Made by a program: the position numbers and the translations under genes | Notes under the pieces: generated by a model | The model's input: only the letters and a program-made list of their open reading frames with translations | Database searches by the model: none | Told to the model about the DNA's origin: nothing | Assembly: GCA_963682025.1 (NCBI GenBank) | Contig: OY821517.1 | Span: forward strand, 24,471,620 to 24,535,619 | Length of the DNA stretch: 64,000 nt | From: Cordilura impudica | Taxonomy: Eukaryota; Arthropoda; Insecta; Diptera; Scathophagidae | Reading direction: 5' to 3' | In this document: in pieces, positions 49,801 through 61,500 of the stretch | How the letters are laid out: every line of letters begins with the position of its first letter | How positions within the stretch are numbered: position 1 is the first letter of the stretch

Positions 49801-52800
49801 ATTGGGTGAGATTTTATAGAGACAAACTATTAGCAGAGGGCAGTACAATAGATCATTTGGTCGCAATACTTTCGTCACCTCTTTTTTACAATACAATATC
49901 GATGAATTTTTCTTAAATTTTTTTTGTAAACACATCGTTTAGAGAGAATTATTTTTATCGATAAATTTTCTAAGGGAAAATATTTTGACCGATAAATTAT
50001 TTTTGGAAAATTATAGTTATCGATATATTTTCTTAAGAAAAATTATTACTAACGATAAATTTTCTAAGCACTACTGTTATCGATAATTATTTTTAGGAGA
50101 TTATTTTAATCGATAAATTTGCGAAAGAAATCTTGGTTTTATTGTAAATTTATCTTTTGAAAAATTATTGTTATCAAAAAATTATTTAGAGACAGTTGCT
50201 GTTATCGACAAAATTTTTATAGGACATTATTTTAATCGATCAATTTTCAAATTAAACATTATTGTTTTGTTATTATCTTTTATATCAATGCATCGTTTAG
50301 AGAAAATTATTTGTATCGATTAATTTTCTAAGGCAAATTATTTTGACCAATAAATTTTTTTTTTAGAAAATTATAGTTATCGACATATTTTCTTAAGGAA
50401 ATTATTGTTATCGATAAATTTTCTTTACAAAATGTATGTTATCACTAAATTGTTTATTGAGAATTACTGTTATCGATAACTTTTCTACATTATATTGTTT
50501 TAATTGATAGATTTTCTATACAAATATTAACGTTATCGATAACTGTTCTTTAGCAAAATTGTTATCAAAAGATTGTTTATAGAATTTTGTATCGATAATT
50601 TGTTAAAAATTATTGTTATCGATAAATTGTCCTTAGAAAAAAATATTGCTAACAACCAATTGTAGATAAAAATTAATGTCATCGATAAATTTTCTAAAGA
50701 ATTTTATATTATTCGATAATTGTTTGAAAAAATTATTGTTATCGATGAATTATTTATGGGAAATTATTTCACTATTAACATTTTCTACGGAAATCGTATT
50801 GTTACCGATAAATTTTCTATAGGAAATTATTGTATTTGAAAAATATTCTATATTCAAACTTTTTATTATCGATAAATTTCTTAAGAAAATTTTTGGTATT
50901 ACTAAATTGTTTATAGAAAATTATTGTTATCGATACCTTTTCTACATTATATTGTTTGAACTGATAGATTTTCTATACAAATCTTAACGTTATCGATGAA
51001 TGTTCTTTAGCAAAATTGTTATAAAAAGATTGTTTATAGAAATTTTTGTTATCGATAATTTTTTCAAAATTATTTTTATCGAAAAAATTTTCCTTAGAAA
51101 AAATATTGTTATCAACAAATTGTAGATAAAAATTATTGCCATCGATAAAGTTTATAAAAATCGATAAATGTTCGAAAAAATTATTGTTATCGGTAAATTA
51201 TTTATGGAAAATTATTTCACTAGGAACATTTTCTGTGGAAATCGTATTGTTACCGATAAATTTTCTATAGGAAATTATTGTAGTTGAAAAATATTCTATA
51301 TCAAGTTTTTATTATCGATAAATCTTCTGTAAAAATTTCGTTCAAAAGAAAATTTTCCCATCATTTTTGTTATGAGAATTTTTTTTTTTTTTTTTTCATT
51401 TCGGAAAATATTTAAATGAAAACGCCAAGGTAAATAATTTAATAAAAAATTTATGAGAAAGGTAAAATGATATTTAAAAAATTCAAAAAGAGTACTACTT
51501 TCAGAACCTTTTTAAAAAAAATAGTAGCGGTGTAGTAAATCCCAAAATAAATAACTACAAATGCATTTTTGTGCATTGTTGATCTGATGCCGTTGTTCTG
51601 ACTTCAGTTTTGGACTCAGTTTTTCGAAATTTTATTGGCCTGTGTAATTCTAATATAAAATAAACGTTGTCGAATTTTTGAAAATAAAAGATTTTGTGAT
51701 ATTTTTGATTAATGAAGATATCAATGATTCGATTGTTTTTAACTTTGTAATAATCTTAGAATAAATTAGATAAGAAATTTATTTCTCTATGACTTCAAAA
51801 ACATTAACCTCTATAAAGCTTCATGCGTCAAAACTTTTTTTTTTAATTTAATTACAGAATTATCCCATCACAAAACTGCTAAGTATCGAAAGTAGCCAAC
51901 CTAAAAAATATCGAGTGGACTTTCCCAGTCCCAAAGAAGTACCAATATTAACAAAAATTACTCTCAATGGCCAAGATATCTGTTTATCCAATAACTGTAA
52001 GTAAAATGATTTAAAACATTTGCCAACTAAGACACAATAGTAACAAATTTTTAGATCCACCAGGAAGTACAACATTTTTCCTGTATCATAAATTTGGCCC
52101 TAATCAACCACAAACATCTTTTGGTACACAAACATTTACTCAACTCTTGCAACCAACACAGTCAATTACAAACGATGTTGCTAGTTTTATTCCGTTTGAA
52201 GGCACTTCATCGAAACAATATCCGAATCGTTTACAGCCACCGTCCTTCCAAGAAGTCGGTGAGGGAGCTTCACCGATTATATATTCGAATCGCTTGCAGT
52301 CACAACCGGTCCAAGAAGTAGCGCAACCTTTCCAACAAATTTCACAATCTGATAAAAAGGCCTTGCAGGTTACGCAAGGGCTATTGGGATCAAGTACAGC
52401 AGGAAATTTGAATCAATCTGCTCTACAATACAAACAATGCGGCGAAGAAACTAGCATTGCAGGCTACGTAGTTGGCGGCGACGAGCTCGCACGTGGCCAA
52501 TTCCCTTGGTTAACGGCCATTTATCGAAAGAAAGATTCCAGCTTACTTTTCCTTTGCGGTGGTTCTTTAGTTTCGCCGAGAACAGTGGTTACTGCGGGCC
52601 ATTGTATTAAAAGATCCAATTTATCAGCGGATCGTGTGTTAGTCCAATTGGGACGTCATAACTTAGAGGACTTTAGTGATGAGAACTATGTGACCAAAGA
52701 GATAGCAAATCTTGTTGTACATCCTCAATATAATCCGACTCTTTTTCCTGATGCTGATTTGGCAATATTGCAGTTACAGTCATCAGTGGAGTAAGTACTT

Positions 52801-55800
52801 AAGGAACGATTAATCGATTTTCTATAGCAATTTAATGTTAACGGAAAAATTCTTGTTATGAATAAAAGTTTTCTGCAAATTTTTTTCTATTTTTAAATGA
52901 ATAGCTCACTGTTATATCGTTTATTTACACTTTTTTTTTTTTTTTTTTTTTTAATTTTATTTATCAAAGCGCATGACAAATTATTCTAGTAATAAAGATT
53001 AACACCTTGTTATTAGAGAAATGTGTTACGAATACAAACACTTGGGCATCAATCAAGCGCTTTGGCATTAAAATTTAAAAAAAACACAAAGTGGATATAA
53101 TCGATTTGGCAAATGAGGCATTCGAATGTCTCTTATATTGGTAAATATTCAATAGAAATATATGTTATATTGATAACCTTGCCGTAACACTAACGATTTC
53201 CTTAAACTTTCATTTAAAACTTAATAATAACAATAAATTTAATATAAAAATAAAATAATATAATAATTTATAATTATTACTGATAAGATAATAAATCAAT
53301 ATAATCAATCGAGAATTATGCAAAATAATTGTTATTGATAAATTAACTATGGGAAATATTTGTCTACCCAAAATTATTGATTTCGAATAAGAATTAAAAT
53401 AACACTGTGGAACAAATTCAGGTTAGCAAAAGTTAGGTCTATTCTGAGAGTGAGGGGGAAAATAGAGGCTAAATTAGAAGACCCGTATCGCGGCGTTTGT
53501 TTATGTTAGTTCGATTTCTTTTTTAATCGACCTTCGAACTTTGCAGTCAAATGTCGATTTTCAGCATAATGTTTATATGGTTTTTTGGCTATAACTCGTC
53601 GATTAATTGATATTTTTTCAATCTGTAAAAGCCACTCGCATATCACTCGCATTGCCACATTTTTCATCGCTTGCTATGAAACGTCCACAAACATTACAAA
53701 AATGGTCCATTTTACATTTTGGTTCCGACATTTATAATACAATATATATTATACAATGTTTTTTTTTTTTGTTATTTTTATGAAACCGATGCAATTAACT
53801 TAAATCACTCACAAAATGAAATAAGTTCCAAAAAAATTAATAGCGAATTTTATCACGACCGAGCGAAAATTAAAAGACTTCAGCTTCAGCTGAGTTTCGA
53901 GTCTTAACTGAATCTTCATTTTTGAAATTAGTTCGCTTGTACGAAATAAAAAAATCGCTACCTGTGCGGTGGTTGAAAACAAAAAAGTTGTTTTACTAAT
54001 TCCTAATTCTTGGAACTTCCCTTTTTAATTACTTCTACCTAAATTGCTATTTATTAAATGGTTTTGGGATATTTAACGCAAATTATCGACTAAGACCATT
54101 TTCTTTTCAAATGAATTTTATTGAAGAAACTGAGAAGCATATTATAGATCAAACAGAAAGCAAAAAAAACTTAGTTTTGTGGAAAATATTTTCAAAAAGT
54201 ATGAAAAAAAATAATTTTTCCAACATTTTGCTTCATAAGCACCACAAAAATTTTCTAAATCAATTTTTTTAAAAATTTTAATTGTTGCACAGGTCTCTAG
54301 CAATAATTTGGCTTTTACAGATTGAAAAAATATCAATCAGTCGACGAGTTATAGCCAAAAAAAAAAACCATATAAACAATATGCAATAAAAAAAAATTCG
54401 AACTAACATAAACAAACGCCGCGATATGGGTCTTCTAATTTAGCCTCTATTTTCACCCCTCACTCTCAGAATCGACCTAACTTTTGCTAACCTGAATTTG
54501 TTCCACAATCGAAATATATATTTTGTAACGAAATAATTTGTTAGCGATAAATATTCTATAGAAAATTATTGCTAACGATAAATTTTTTATAGAAAATTAT
54601 TGTTATCGATAGTGTTTGAAAAATATTATTATCAGCGGTAAATTTTCAATAAAAAAAATAATTGCTATCGATAAATTGTCGTAAAACATTATTGGTACCG
54701 AATAGTTTTCGCCCGAAAATTATTTTTATCGATTATTTTCCTATAAATTTATTTTGCAATCGATAAATTTTCTATGGAACTATGGAACTATTTTAACCGA
54801 CAAACTTTCGGTAAGAAATCATTTTAATCGATACTGTTTGAAAACAAATTCGTTAACGATAAAGTTTTTTTTAAAAAAAGTATTGTTATCGATATTTTTT
54901 TTTTTTTGTAATCAATAATTTATGTAAAATAAATTCAATATTATCTATTAGTTTTCTATCGAAAATTATTGTAATCGATAAATTTTTCTTCAAAAAAATT
55001 TATTGCAAACGATATTTTATGTGTACAAAATTATTGTAATTGGTAAATTTTCTGTAAAAAAAATATTGTTATCGATAACATTTATTATTATCGATTACTT
55101 TTCGATTTATTTATTTGTTATCGATTACTTTTCGATAAACAACAGTTCTTATCGATAAATTTAATGTTATCACTAAAACTTTTTATGAACAATTATTGTA
55201 ATCGATAAAAATTTGTATGAAAAATAAATTTATCAAAGTTACTACAGAAAATTTTTGTCACGGACAGCAAACTTGAATTTTATAAGTTTCTGCACAAATT
55301 TTGCTAATCGATAAATTCTACTATGAAATAATTTTCTATAGATTTTGTTATCAAAAATATTTCCAAAAAAAAAATTACTTTTATCAAAAAAATAAAAATA
55401 AGTAATTAAATACATAAATAAACAAATTCGAAAAAAAAAACTGTTTTTTTGAAAAGATTTCATCAGAAAATTATTGATAGCGCAAAAAAATTTTTAAAGA
55501 AATATATTCTTATAGAAAAATATGGCTACAAGATATTATATTAACGATAAAAAAGCTACGTGCTTTTAATCGAAACAGATTTTCCCCACTGAAATCTGAA
55601 GTTGGTTTCTAGAGTGTTGAGCACAAAATGTACAAAATTATGAGATATTCCAACCCAAAAGTACAAAAAGGGCGGTTTTTCGGCATTTGTAGTGAAAACT
55701 TTCCTGACTCCGTTTCCAATATGGTACGAAATTTCCACTTGTAGGATCTTCTATAACAATTAAATTAATTTAATACTAGAAGATCCCAGCCCTCAAAATT

Positions 55801-57415
55801 CGAGTGCGATTTTTTTTTTTTTTTTTTTTTTTCATTTAATAAATTGTTTTATAATACCCTAAAGGGGTATTGTCGTGATGGTAATACAAACGCTAATGTA
55901 AAGTTTATTGTGCACGCATAACTTTCCTCAATCTGTACGTTAACTTGCGTGTTGCATAATGTTTAGTTGATTGTGCACGCATAATTTTCCTCAAACTGAA
56001 CGTATTTAAACAGTTAATAGCTCAAAAGAAAGAGCTTGATCCACTGAGTGTTCTGAGAGCGAAACCAAATCCATTCATTAGAAAAGGAGCTATGAGAATT
56101 CGAATTGCTTGAGTGAATGTGTCCCATATGAAATGTACAGGGAAGAATCGCGTTTGAGAATAACTTGAGTAAGGTGGGAGTTGAGTAAATTTCAATGAAA
56201 TGAAGGAAATCGGCCGAATAGAACGGCCAGACAGACTGACTTTAGTTTTCATAAATTTTTTAAATATATAAGATATTTTTTTAAGATAGGTAGGTGCTTC
56301 AGAAAAGGTACTTTTACTTTTTTAAGAAAATCTCCTTTTTTTAAGAAAAGGAACTTTTTAAATAAAAGCTACGTTTTTGAGAAAAGGCACTTTTAAAAAG
56401 GGTACTATTTTAAGAAAACATACTTTTTAGCTCAAATAGCTCAAAAGATACACTGAGTGTTCTGAGAGTGAAACGATCAAGATCCATTCATTAGAAAAGG
56501 ATTTATGACAATTGGAATTGCTTGAGTGAATGTGTTCCATAAGAAATGTACGGGAAGAATCGCGTTTGAGTGTAACTTGAGTAAGGTGGCAGTTGAGTAA
56601 ATTTCAATGATTGATGACATATCTGTATCTAAATACCTTTCATTAAAAAAAAGAAGGAAATCGGCCGGATAGAACGGCCAGGCGAACTGACTTCAGTTTC
56701 CATAAATTTTTTTAATATATAAGAAAGGAAAATGAACTATTTCCAAAAACCGATCGAATGGGGAAACAAGTCTTGAATATGCATAGAAAATTAATAATAT
56801 CGTTTTTTTTTTGTTTTTTTTTTTTTTTTTTTTTTTAAGGAAAATTTGTAAAGAGAAAAAATAAAAACTATATATTTGTAAAAATGTTTTCCGTTAACAC
56901 CAATTTTTTTGCTGTAAATTCGATAAATTACCTTTAAAAATTAAAGTAATCTGTAATTTTTCATTCCATAATCGGAATATACATATATTTTTAGATACAC
57001 AAAATATATACGTCCGATCTGTTTGTGGACAGAGTCTACAGATACCAATCAAATAGTGGGTCAACCTGGAGTCATCGCTGGATGGGGTGCTGATGGAACA
57101 GGTCGCACATCAACTTCGATACCTAAAAAAGTCAATACAAATATTGTCAGTGATACTGAGTGTCGTAATTCGTCAGCGAACTATAATTCGTTATTATCAC
57201 CGCGTACTTTCTGTGCTGGCAATCGTGATGGCTCTGGTCCTTGCATGGGTGACTCTGGTAGTGGTCTTATGATATATCGCAATGATCGTTGGTATTTACG
57301 CGGCATTGTATCAGCTGGTCAAATAAAACAAACTACATGTGATCTATATAATTTCGTGATTTTTTGCGATGTGGCGCAACATTTGCAATGGGTGCAAAGT
57401 CAAATGGTCTCTTAG
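46872..57415 (+). CDS. Serine protease gd-like, gene 2 (four exons, 501 aa)
   Basis: Exons join(46872-47081, 51858-51996, 52055-52790, 56995-57415), GT-AG introns of phase 0, 1 and 2 at the same places as gene 1. Signal peptide about residues 1-15; GD_N domain about 31-117 (Cys31, and Cys112 in GQDICLSN); then a Gln/Pro/Ser-rich linker containing two related IPFEG/SPIIYSNRLQ-type segments, which explains the extra length over gene 1. The trypsin-fold domain starts at Cys245, with His299 (TAGHC), Asp351 (DADLAI) and Ser449 (GDSGSG). As in gene 1, the mature-end motif VVGG follows an aromatic residue (Tyr254) and the Asp189 position is Gly. Predicted secreted protease of the gd family; substrate unknown. 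The two genes are a tandem duplication in the same orientation about 16 kb apart. Introns 1 and 3 (4.8 and 4.2 kb) hold repeat arrays and transposons. Confidence 0.9.
48930..49900 (+). mobile_element. 5'-truncated non-LTR retrotransposon in intron 1 of gene 2
   Basis: The repeat array breaks off near 48930 and resumes near 49900 (CAATATCGATGAATTTTTC). The inserted DNA is the 3' end of a non-LTR element: an RNase H domain ORF, the C-terminal Cys/His cluster and a short 3' UTR. Loss of the 5' part fits incomplete target-primed reverse transcription. No clear poly(A) tail or target duplication could be read. Confidence 0.7.
48939..49754 (+). CDS. RNase H domain and C-terminal region of a non-LTR retrotransposon ORF2 (271 aa, partial)
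   Basis: The RNase H1-type core is complete: Asp in WYTDGSKTG (about residue 22), Glu in LAEIYAIDRY (about 55), Asp in ILSDSQAAIRA (about 82), and Asp replaced by an Asn/Glu context in SGHIGIRGNEQANELARKG (about 130-140). After it comes RILTGILTGHCRHRDDLSRL, then a Cys/His cluster (CIFCDEKAESAEHILGDC) typical of Jockey-superfamily C-termini. In the intact element this would degrade RNA in RNA-DNA hybrids during reverse transcription. The reverse transcriptase is missing, so this is a 5'-truncated copy, yet the frame is still open over 816 bp, suggesting a fairly recent insertion. The apparent start codon is fortuitous. Confidence 0.8.
   Translation: MEWSSLSTAYSLKEDMIKWYTDGSKTGNGTGAGVFGPRTKYYESMGIHTSIFLAEIYAIDRYAQINLNRKYKRQDITILSDSQAAIRALGSYVVNSKLVWDCLQRLCELSRHNKVSLCWVSGHIGIRGNEQANELARKGASTKLMGPEPFCRIGKGVREGVLKECENHITQELLSNHLGLRQSKLLLNNDNDKRFESCIGPSKNGVRILTGILTGHCRHRDDLSRLGIEANPMCIFCDEKAESAEHILGDCGDIMHKRKSTWVLSKHQGVK
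53402..54507 (-). mobile_element. Internally deleted copy of the 58548-61871 transposon
   Basis: The left end ACACTGTGGAACAAATTC and the following ~230 bp match 58548 onward. At about 53632 it jumps to sequence corresponding to 60968, including the first ~30 codons of the transposase-like gene on the minus strand. The rest matches the right inverted repeat up to TGAATTTGTTCCACA. About 2.2 kb of the interior is missing, and the last few bases of the right terminus are lost. It lies in intron 3 of gene 2 and is non-autonomous. Confidence 0.85.
54515..55560 (+). repeat. Intron 3 array of the ~31-bp TATCGATA repeat (gene 2)
   Basis: Units like AAATTATTGTTATCGATAG and ATCGATAAATTTTCTATGG continue after the transposon. 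They are in the same orientation as intron 1, opposite to most of intron 3 of gene 1. Confidence 0.75.
55775..56760 (-). mobile_element. Helitron-like element (ACTAG at left) with a ~419-bp tandem duplication
   Basis: ACTAGAAGATCCCAGCCC and AAATTCGAGTGCG at 55775-55805 is the reverse complement of the CTAG^T terminus found at 12258, 17038 and 38604. Inside, TAGCTCAAAAG at 56018 and 56437 begins two related segments (shared GAAGAATCGCGTTTGAG, GAGTAAGGTGG, GAAATCGGCCG, AGAACGGCCAG). Non-coding; lies in intron 3 of gene 2. Confidence 0.55.
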
Positions 57416-57457
57416 AACGAGAGTGTAATTTAGTAAATAAAATAAAAATAATTTTTC

Positions 57458-57463
57458 AATAAA
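57458..57463 (+). terminator. Polyadenylation signal of gd-like gene 2
   Basis: AATAAA at 57458-57463 follows the TAG stop (57413-57415) by 42 bases. Two overlapping AATAAA copies lie at 57436-57446, so the exact signal is uncertain. Confidence 0.65.
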
Positions 57464-58037
57464 AACCATAAATTTAGTTAATCCTAGAAATATTTGTTTG
57501 TTTCTATCGACAGTGAATGGAATTAAAACTGGACAACAAAATAAAACCAATTAATGCAAGGTAAATATTACACCGTGTAACAAATATAATTTTTTTTGCA
57601 CTCATAAACGAAATTTTATACAGGTAAAAGTAGAGCCTAAGGGTACTGAAGGATGAAAATTTCGAAGAAATATTTTCGAGAAATTTTGCCTCTACCAAAT
57701 TCATAGGGGCAAAATTTATACTTAATTGGGGAGACTGACCTCTTTGTTATGAAATTTTTGAGATGAATATTTAAATTATTAATAAAAATTTTAATAAAAT
57801 ATTTTGAACTACGAACTTTTTACCATTAACAAATTAAGAATTTTAATTGTTTAAAAAAAAAAGAAATAAAAAAAAATTACACAACGTATTCGTATATTCC
57901 CAACTGGGTGAACAACCACAACGAATTATGGAACGACGTACAAGGCTGTTACATCGATATGATTTTTGAAGACGATAAACTTGTTTGTATTTAGTTGATT
58001 TGACTTAATTATATTTCTTTTGGAAATTATATTTTGA

Positions 58038-58350
58038 GATGACTCCGAAAATCAAAGAAAATAACCTGGATCATAGGCAGAAGCCAGTCCTCAGTGCATT
58101 ACGTCGTTCAAAACTAGAAACACATTAATTCAATTCCATCTGAATGGCGTTCTTATCGCTCGTCCAAATTAACTAAGTGCGTAAACCGAACTATTTTGGC
58201 TTCAGTAAAAGAGAATTCTAGAATTACTACATCCCAAATTAGTTCTAAAATCAAACAATCTTTCGGCTCTGATATCCATGAAGATCATGTAGCCTGTAGA
58301 AAGCCATTAACTTCCGATGTCAATAGAAAAAACGTATGGACTTTGAATAT
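58038..58350 (+). pseudogene. Tc1-like transposase N-terminal relic
   Basis: A stretch in one frame from about 58131 reads RSSKLTKCVNRTILASVKEN, then SRITTSQISSKIKQSFGSD, then CRKPLTSDVNRKNVWTLNI. This follows the Tc1-type pattern (GRPRKLT, RIVKKNPRIT, QI, RKKPLLSKKNRKKRLEW) of the paired helix-turn-helix DNA-binding domain. Stops upstream and loss of the catalytic domain show it is a remnant. It is followed at once by the split MITE. Confidence 0.6.
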
Positions 58351-58547
58351 AAGTATGTAAACAAGGCTGGCTCTACACACAGAAAAAATATTTGCCAGCC
58401 GAATTGGTCTGAAGTGGAACAACTATATTTTCGATTGTATCAACAGAAATTTAATATCATCTGCAAATTTTCTATTATGATAAAATATTTACTGTTAAGG
58501 CAATATAATTGTAATCATCGTAAACCCGAATATCGGTTACTAGCATA

Positions 58548-61500
58548 ACACTGTGGAACAAATTCAGGTTAGCAAAAGTAACGTCGATTCTGAGAGTGAG
58601 GGTTGAAAATAGAGGCTAAATTAGAAGACCCGTATGGCGGCGTTTGTTTATGTTAGATCGAATTTTTTTTTAATCGACCTTCGAACTTTGCAGTCAAATG
58701 CCGATTTTCAGCATATTGTTTATATGGTTTTTTGGCTATAACTCGTCGACTAATTGATATTTTTTCAATCTGTAAAAGCCAAATTATTGCTAGAGACATG
58801 TGCAACAATTAAGATTTTTTAAAAAGTTGATTTAGAAAATTTTTATGGTGCTTATGAAGCAAAATGTTGTAAGAATTATTTTTTTTCATGCTTTTTGAAA
58901 ATATTTTCCACAAAACTAAGTCTTTTTTGCTTTCTGTTTGATCTATAACATGCTTCTCAGTTTCTTCAATAAATTTCATTTGAAAAGAAAACAATCATAA
59001 TACAAAACTTGCGTTTTCCAGCTTAATATTAATTTACATCTCATTTTTTATGTACCAATTTTGTTCAGTGTTGGTTTTGAAGAAACATTGAAAAAGAAAT
59101 TATAAAAATATGGAAAAAATATATTTTTGAAATGTTAGTTATGAAAAGTTTTAAGTAAAAAAATTAAATAAATTAATTTAATGATTTGGCCAGTTGCCGT
59201 TTAGCAGGCAGCTGTGGATCAACATCACAGCTCTCTCTAATATCTTGGTCATCGTCATCATCATCAGAAAGGTCGATAATTTCGTCCAACAGATATTCTG
59301 AAATTTCATCTTTGTCTTCCTCTTCTTCCTCTTTTTCCTCGTCTTCCTCTTCTTCAAAGGTGTTTTTATACCATCAATAAATTTCAGCGAGTATTGCATC
59401 TCGAGATTTCTTTCCTCTGTACCTGAGACGAAAATAGTTTTCAATTGTTAACATGTTTAAATTGTGCACTCTGATAAAGATATTAGAAAAATCTAGGAAT
59501 TCTAAATATGCACACTCTATAGTTACCTTATTTCAAATGGAAGCGCAGTTTGGTGATAACGTTCGCCTTGCTCATCAGATTCAGTTGGCAACTGTTAGCA
59601 AGATGCTGATGCAAGAGATGAATTTTAACCCCAATTTCATCGAAAGCTGCCAACATGTTTGCAACAGATTGCCTGTAGTTGTCTTTCCGTTCTTTACCCA
59701 AAAGTCTTTTAATGACTGCTTTCAATGCGAGCCAAGCATTTAATTCTCGGTCTGTCAGAACTTGGTCAAAATCTTGACGACTCATTAGTTTCCGTATGTC
59801 GGGACCATTAACAACCCCTTCCTGAATTTTGGCGTTACTTAGTCTTGGGAAAATGTCTTTTAAGCGGTTGAATACTGCTGGTCTTTTTGCGATACATTTC
59901 AAAAAATTTTTAGCAATGCCAAGTTTAATGTGGAGCAACGGCAACAAAATTTTCATTTCAGGAACAAGACTTTCGTGTAGCCTATTGTCTTTAGGCCATT
60001 TCCGTCCAATGCGACTATTCCTGTTATGCTGTTTGTACTGGTTTCTTCTTTTAATACCTTCTCCGTATCGTGAATCCCAATCGCACAAAAAACACGGATA
60101 TTTTGACGGCCAGATCCTGTTAAGCCTGTAATCAATGAAACCATTTTGAGGTCGCAGCAAATGCGCCACTGGTGTTCGTTATATTTGACTACTTCCAGAA
60201 TGTGTTTCAAATTATCGAAATTTTCACTAGTGTCAGTGCTATACGCAATCGGAACAGAAGGCATTCTATTTGTCTTGTGCAAAAGCACAACTGATGAGTG
60301 AACTATCGATGAATAAACGCCAATCATCTTTTTTATAGGTTAACCCTATCGTCTCCATTAACTTTTCAATATCGTTGCAATAAGCGAAATTTTTTGCATC
60401 ATTCACATTGAAGAACTTTTCTAACTGTTTTTGGCGTTTTCGATATGCTGTTACTTTGGTACCTTTCGCCAGCAAATTATTTCCTTTCAAAAATGAAGCC
60501 AGTAGTTCCGATTTTTTTCTGAGTCAAACACAAATTTCCAACAATTCCATCTAATTGGTTTTGTGTGACTAGGATTGGGTCCTTTGATGTTTCATAGGAT
60601 GTACCTTCACCAGCGGCGGTTGTAGTACTGATATCTGTTTGAAGATCAATACTTCGGTATGTTGGTACTGGAACGAATTCTGCGTGCGGTAATAGTAATT
60701 GGACACTTGGCACTGCTACATAAGTTTTATTGTTTGCTTTCCTTCTATTCAAAGTTTTATGGCAGTTGATACATCCATAGCAATTTTCTTCTTGATGCGG
60801 GCTGTTGTCTAACCACATCATTGGTATACCAAAAGGCATAGCCTTCTTCGTTTCACTTTTCCATTGCATAAGAGTTGAATAGCAATTAAAGCAAACTTTT
60901 TTAGTGGCATAATTTACGTCACTGATAAACTTTTGCGAGAAATATTGTTTATAGACTTCCAAAAAAATCACTCGCATTGCCACATTTTTCATCGCTTGCT
61001 ATGAAACGTCCACAAACATTACAAAAATGGTCCATTTTACATTTTGGTTCCGACATTTTTAATACAATATATATTATACAATGTTTTTTTTTTTTTTGTT
61101 ATTTTTATGAAACCGATGCACTGAACTTAAATCACTCACAAAATGAAATAAGTTCCAAAAAAATTAATAGCGAATTTTATCACGACCGAGCGAAAATTAA
61201 AAGACTTCAGCTTCAGCTGAGTTCCGAGTCTTAACTGAATCTTCATTTTTGAAATTAGTTCGCTTGTACGAAATAAAAAAATCGCTACCTGTGCGGTGGT
61301 TGAAAACAAAAAAGTTGTTTTACTAATTCCTAATTCTTGGAACTTCCCTTTTTAATTACTTCTACCTAAATTGCTATTTATTAAATGGTTTTGGGATATT
61401 TAACGCAAATTATCGACTAAGACCATTTTCTTTTCAAATGATTTTATTGAAGAAACTGAGAAGCATATTATAGATCAAACAGAAAGCAAAAAAGACTTAG

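Larger units (their letters stand above)
47750..51340 (+). repeat. Intron 1 array of the ~31-bp TATCGATA repeat (gene 2)
   Basis: Units such as AAATTATTGTTATCGATAAA plus TTTTCTTTAG run from about 47750 to 48930 and from 49900 to 51340, with roughly twenty exact TATCGATA sites (for example near 48060, 48185, 48785, 48848, 50410, 50605, 50875, 51055, 51310). Sub-blocks of about 430 bp repeat (compare 50430-50880 with 50900-51330). It has the same orientation as in intron 1 of gene 1. It is interrupted by the retrotransposon fragment at 48930-49900. Confidence 0.85.

Noticed and set aside
52094..52321. 75-aa frame overlapping exon 3 of gene 2
   Set aside because: Alternative frame of the Gln-rich linker; the spliced frame continues the protease.
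59186..59380. Serine-rich 64-aa frame
   Set aside because: It is the antisense of the acidic Glu/Asp tail of the GERxHQ-family gene.
53719..61234. Nearly identical plus-strand frames (53719-53907 and 60977-61234) ending LQLQLS(F/S)ES
   Set aside because: They lie antisense to and upstream of the transposase-like gene in two copies of the same transposon. Similarity reflects copying, and there is no homologue I recognise.
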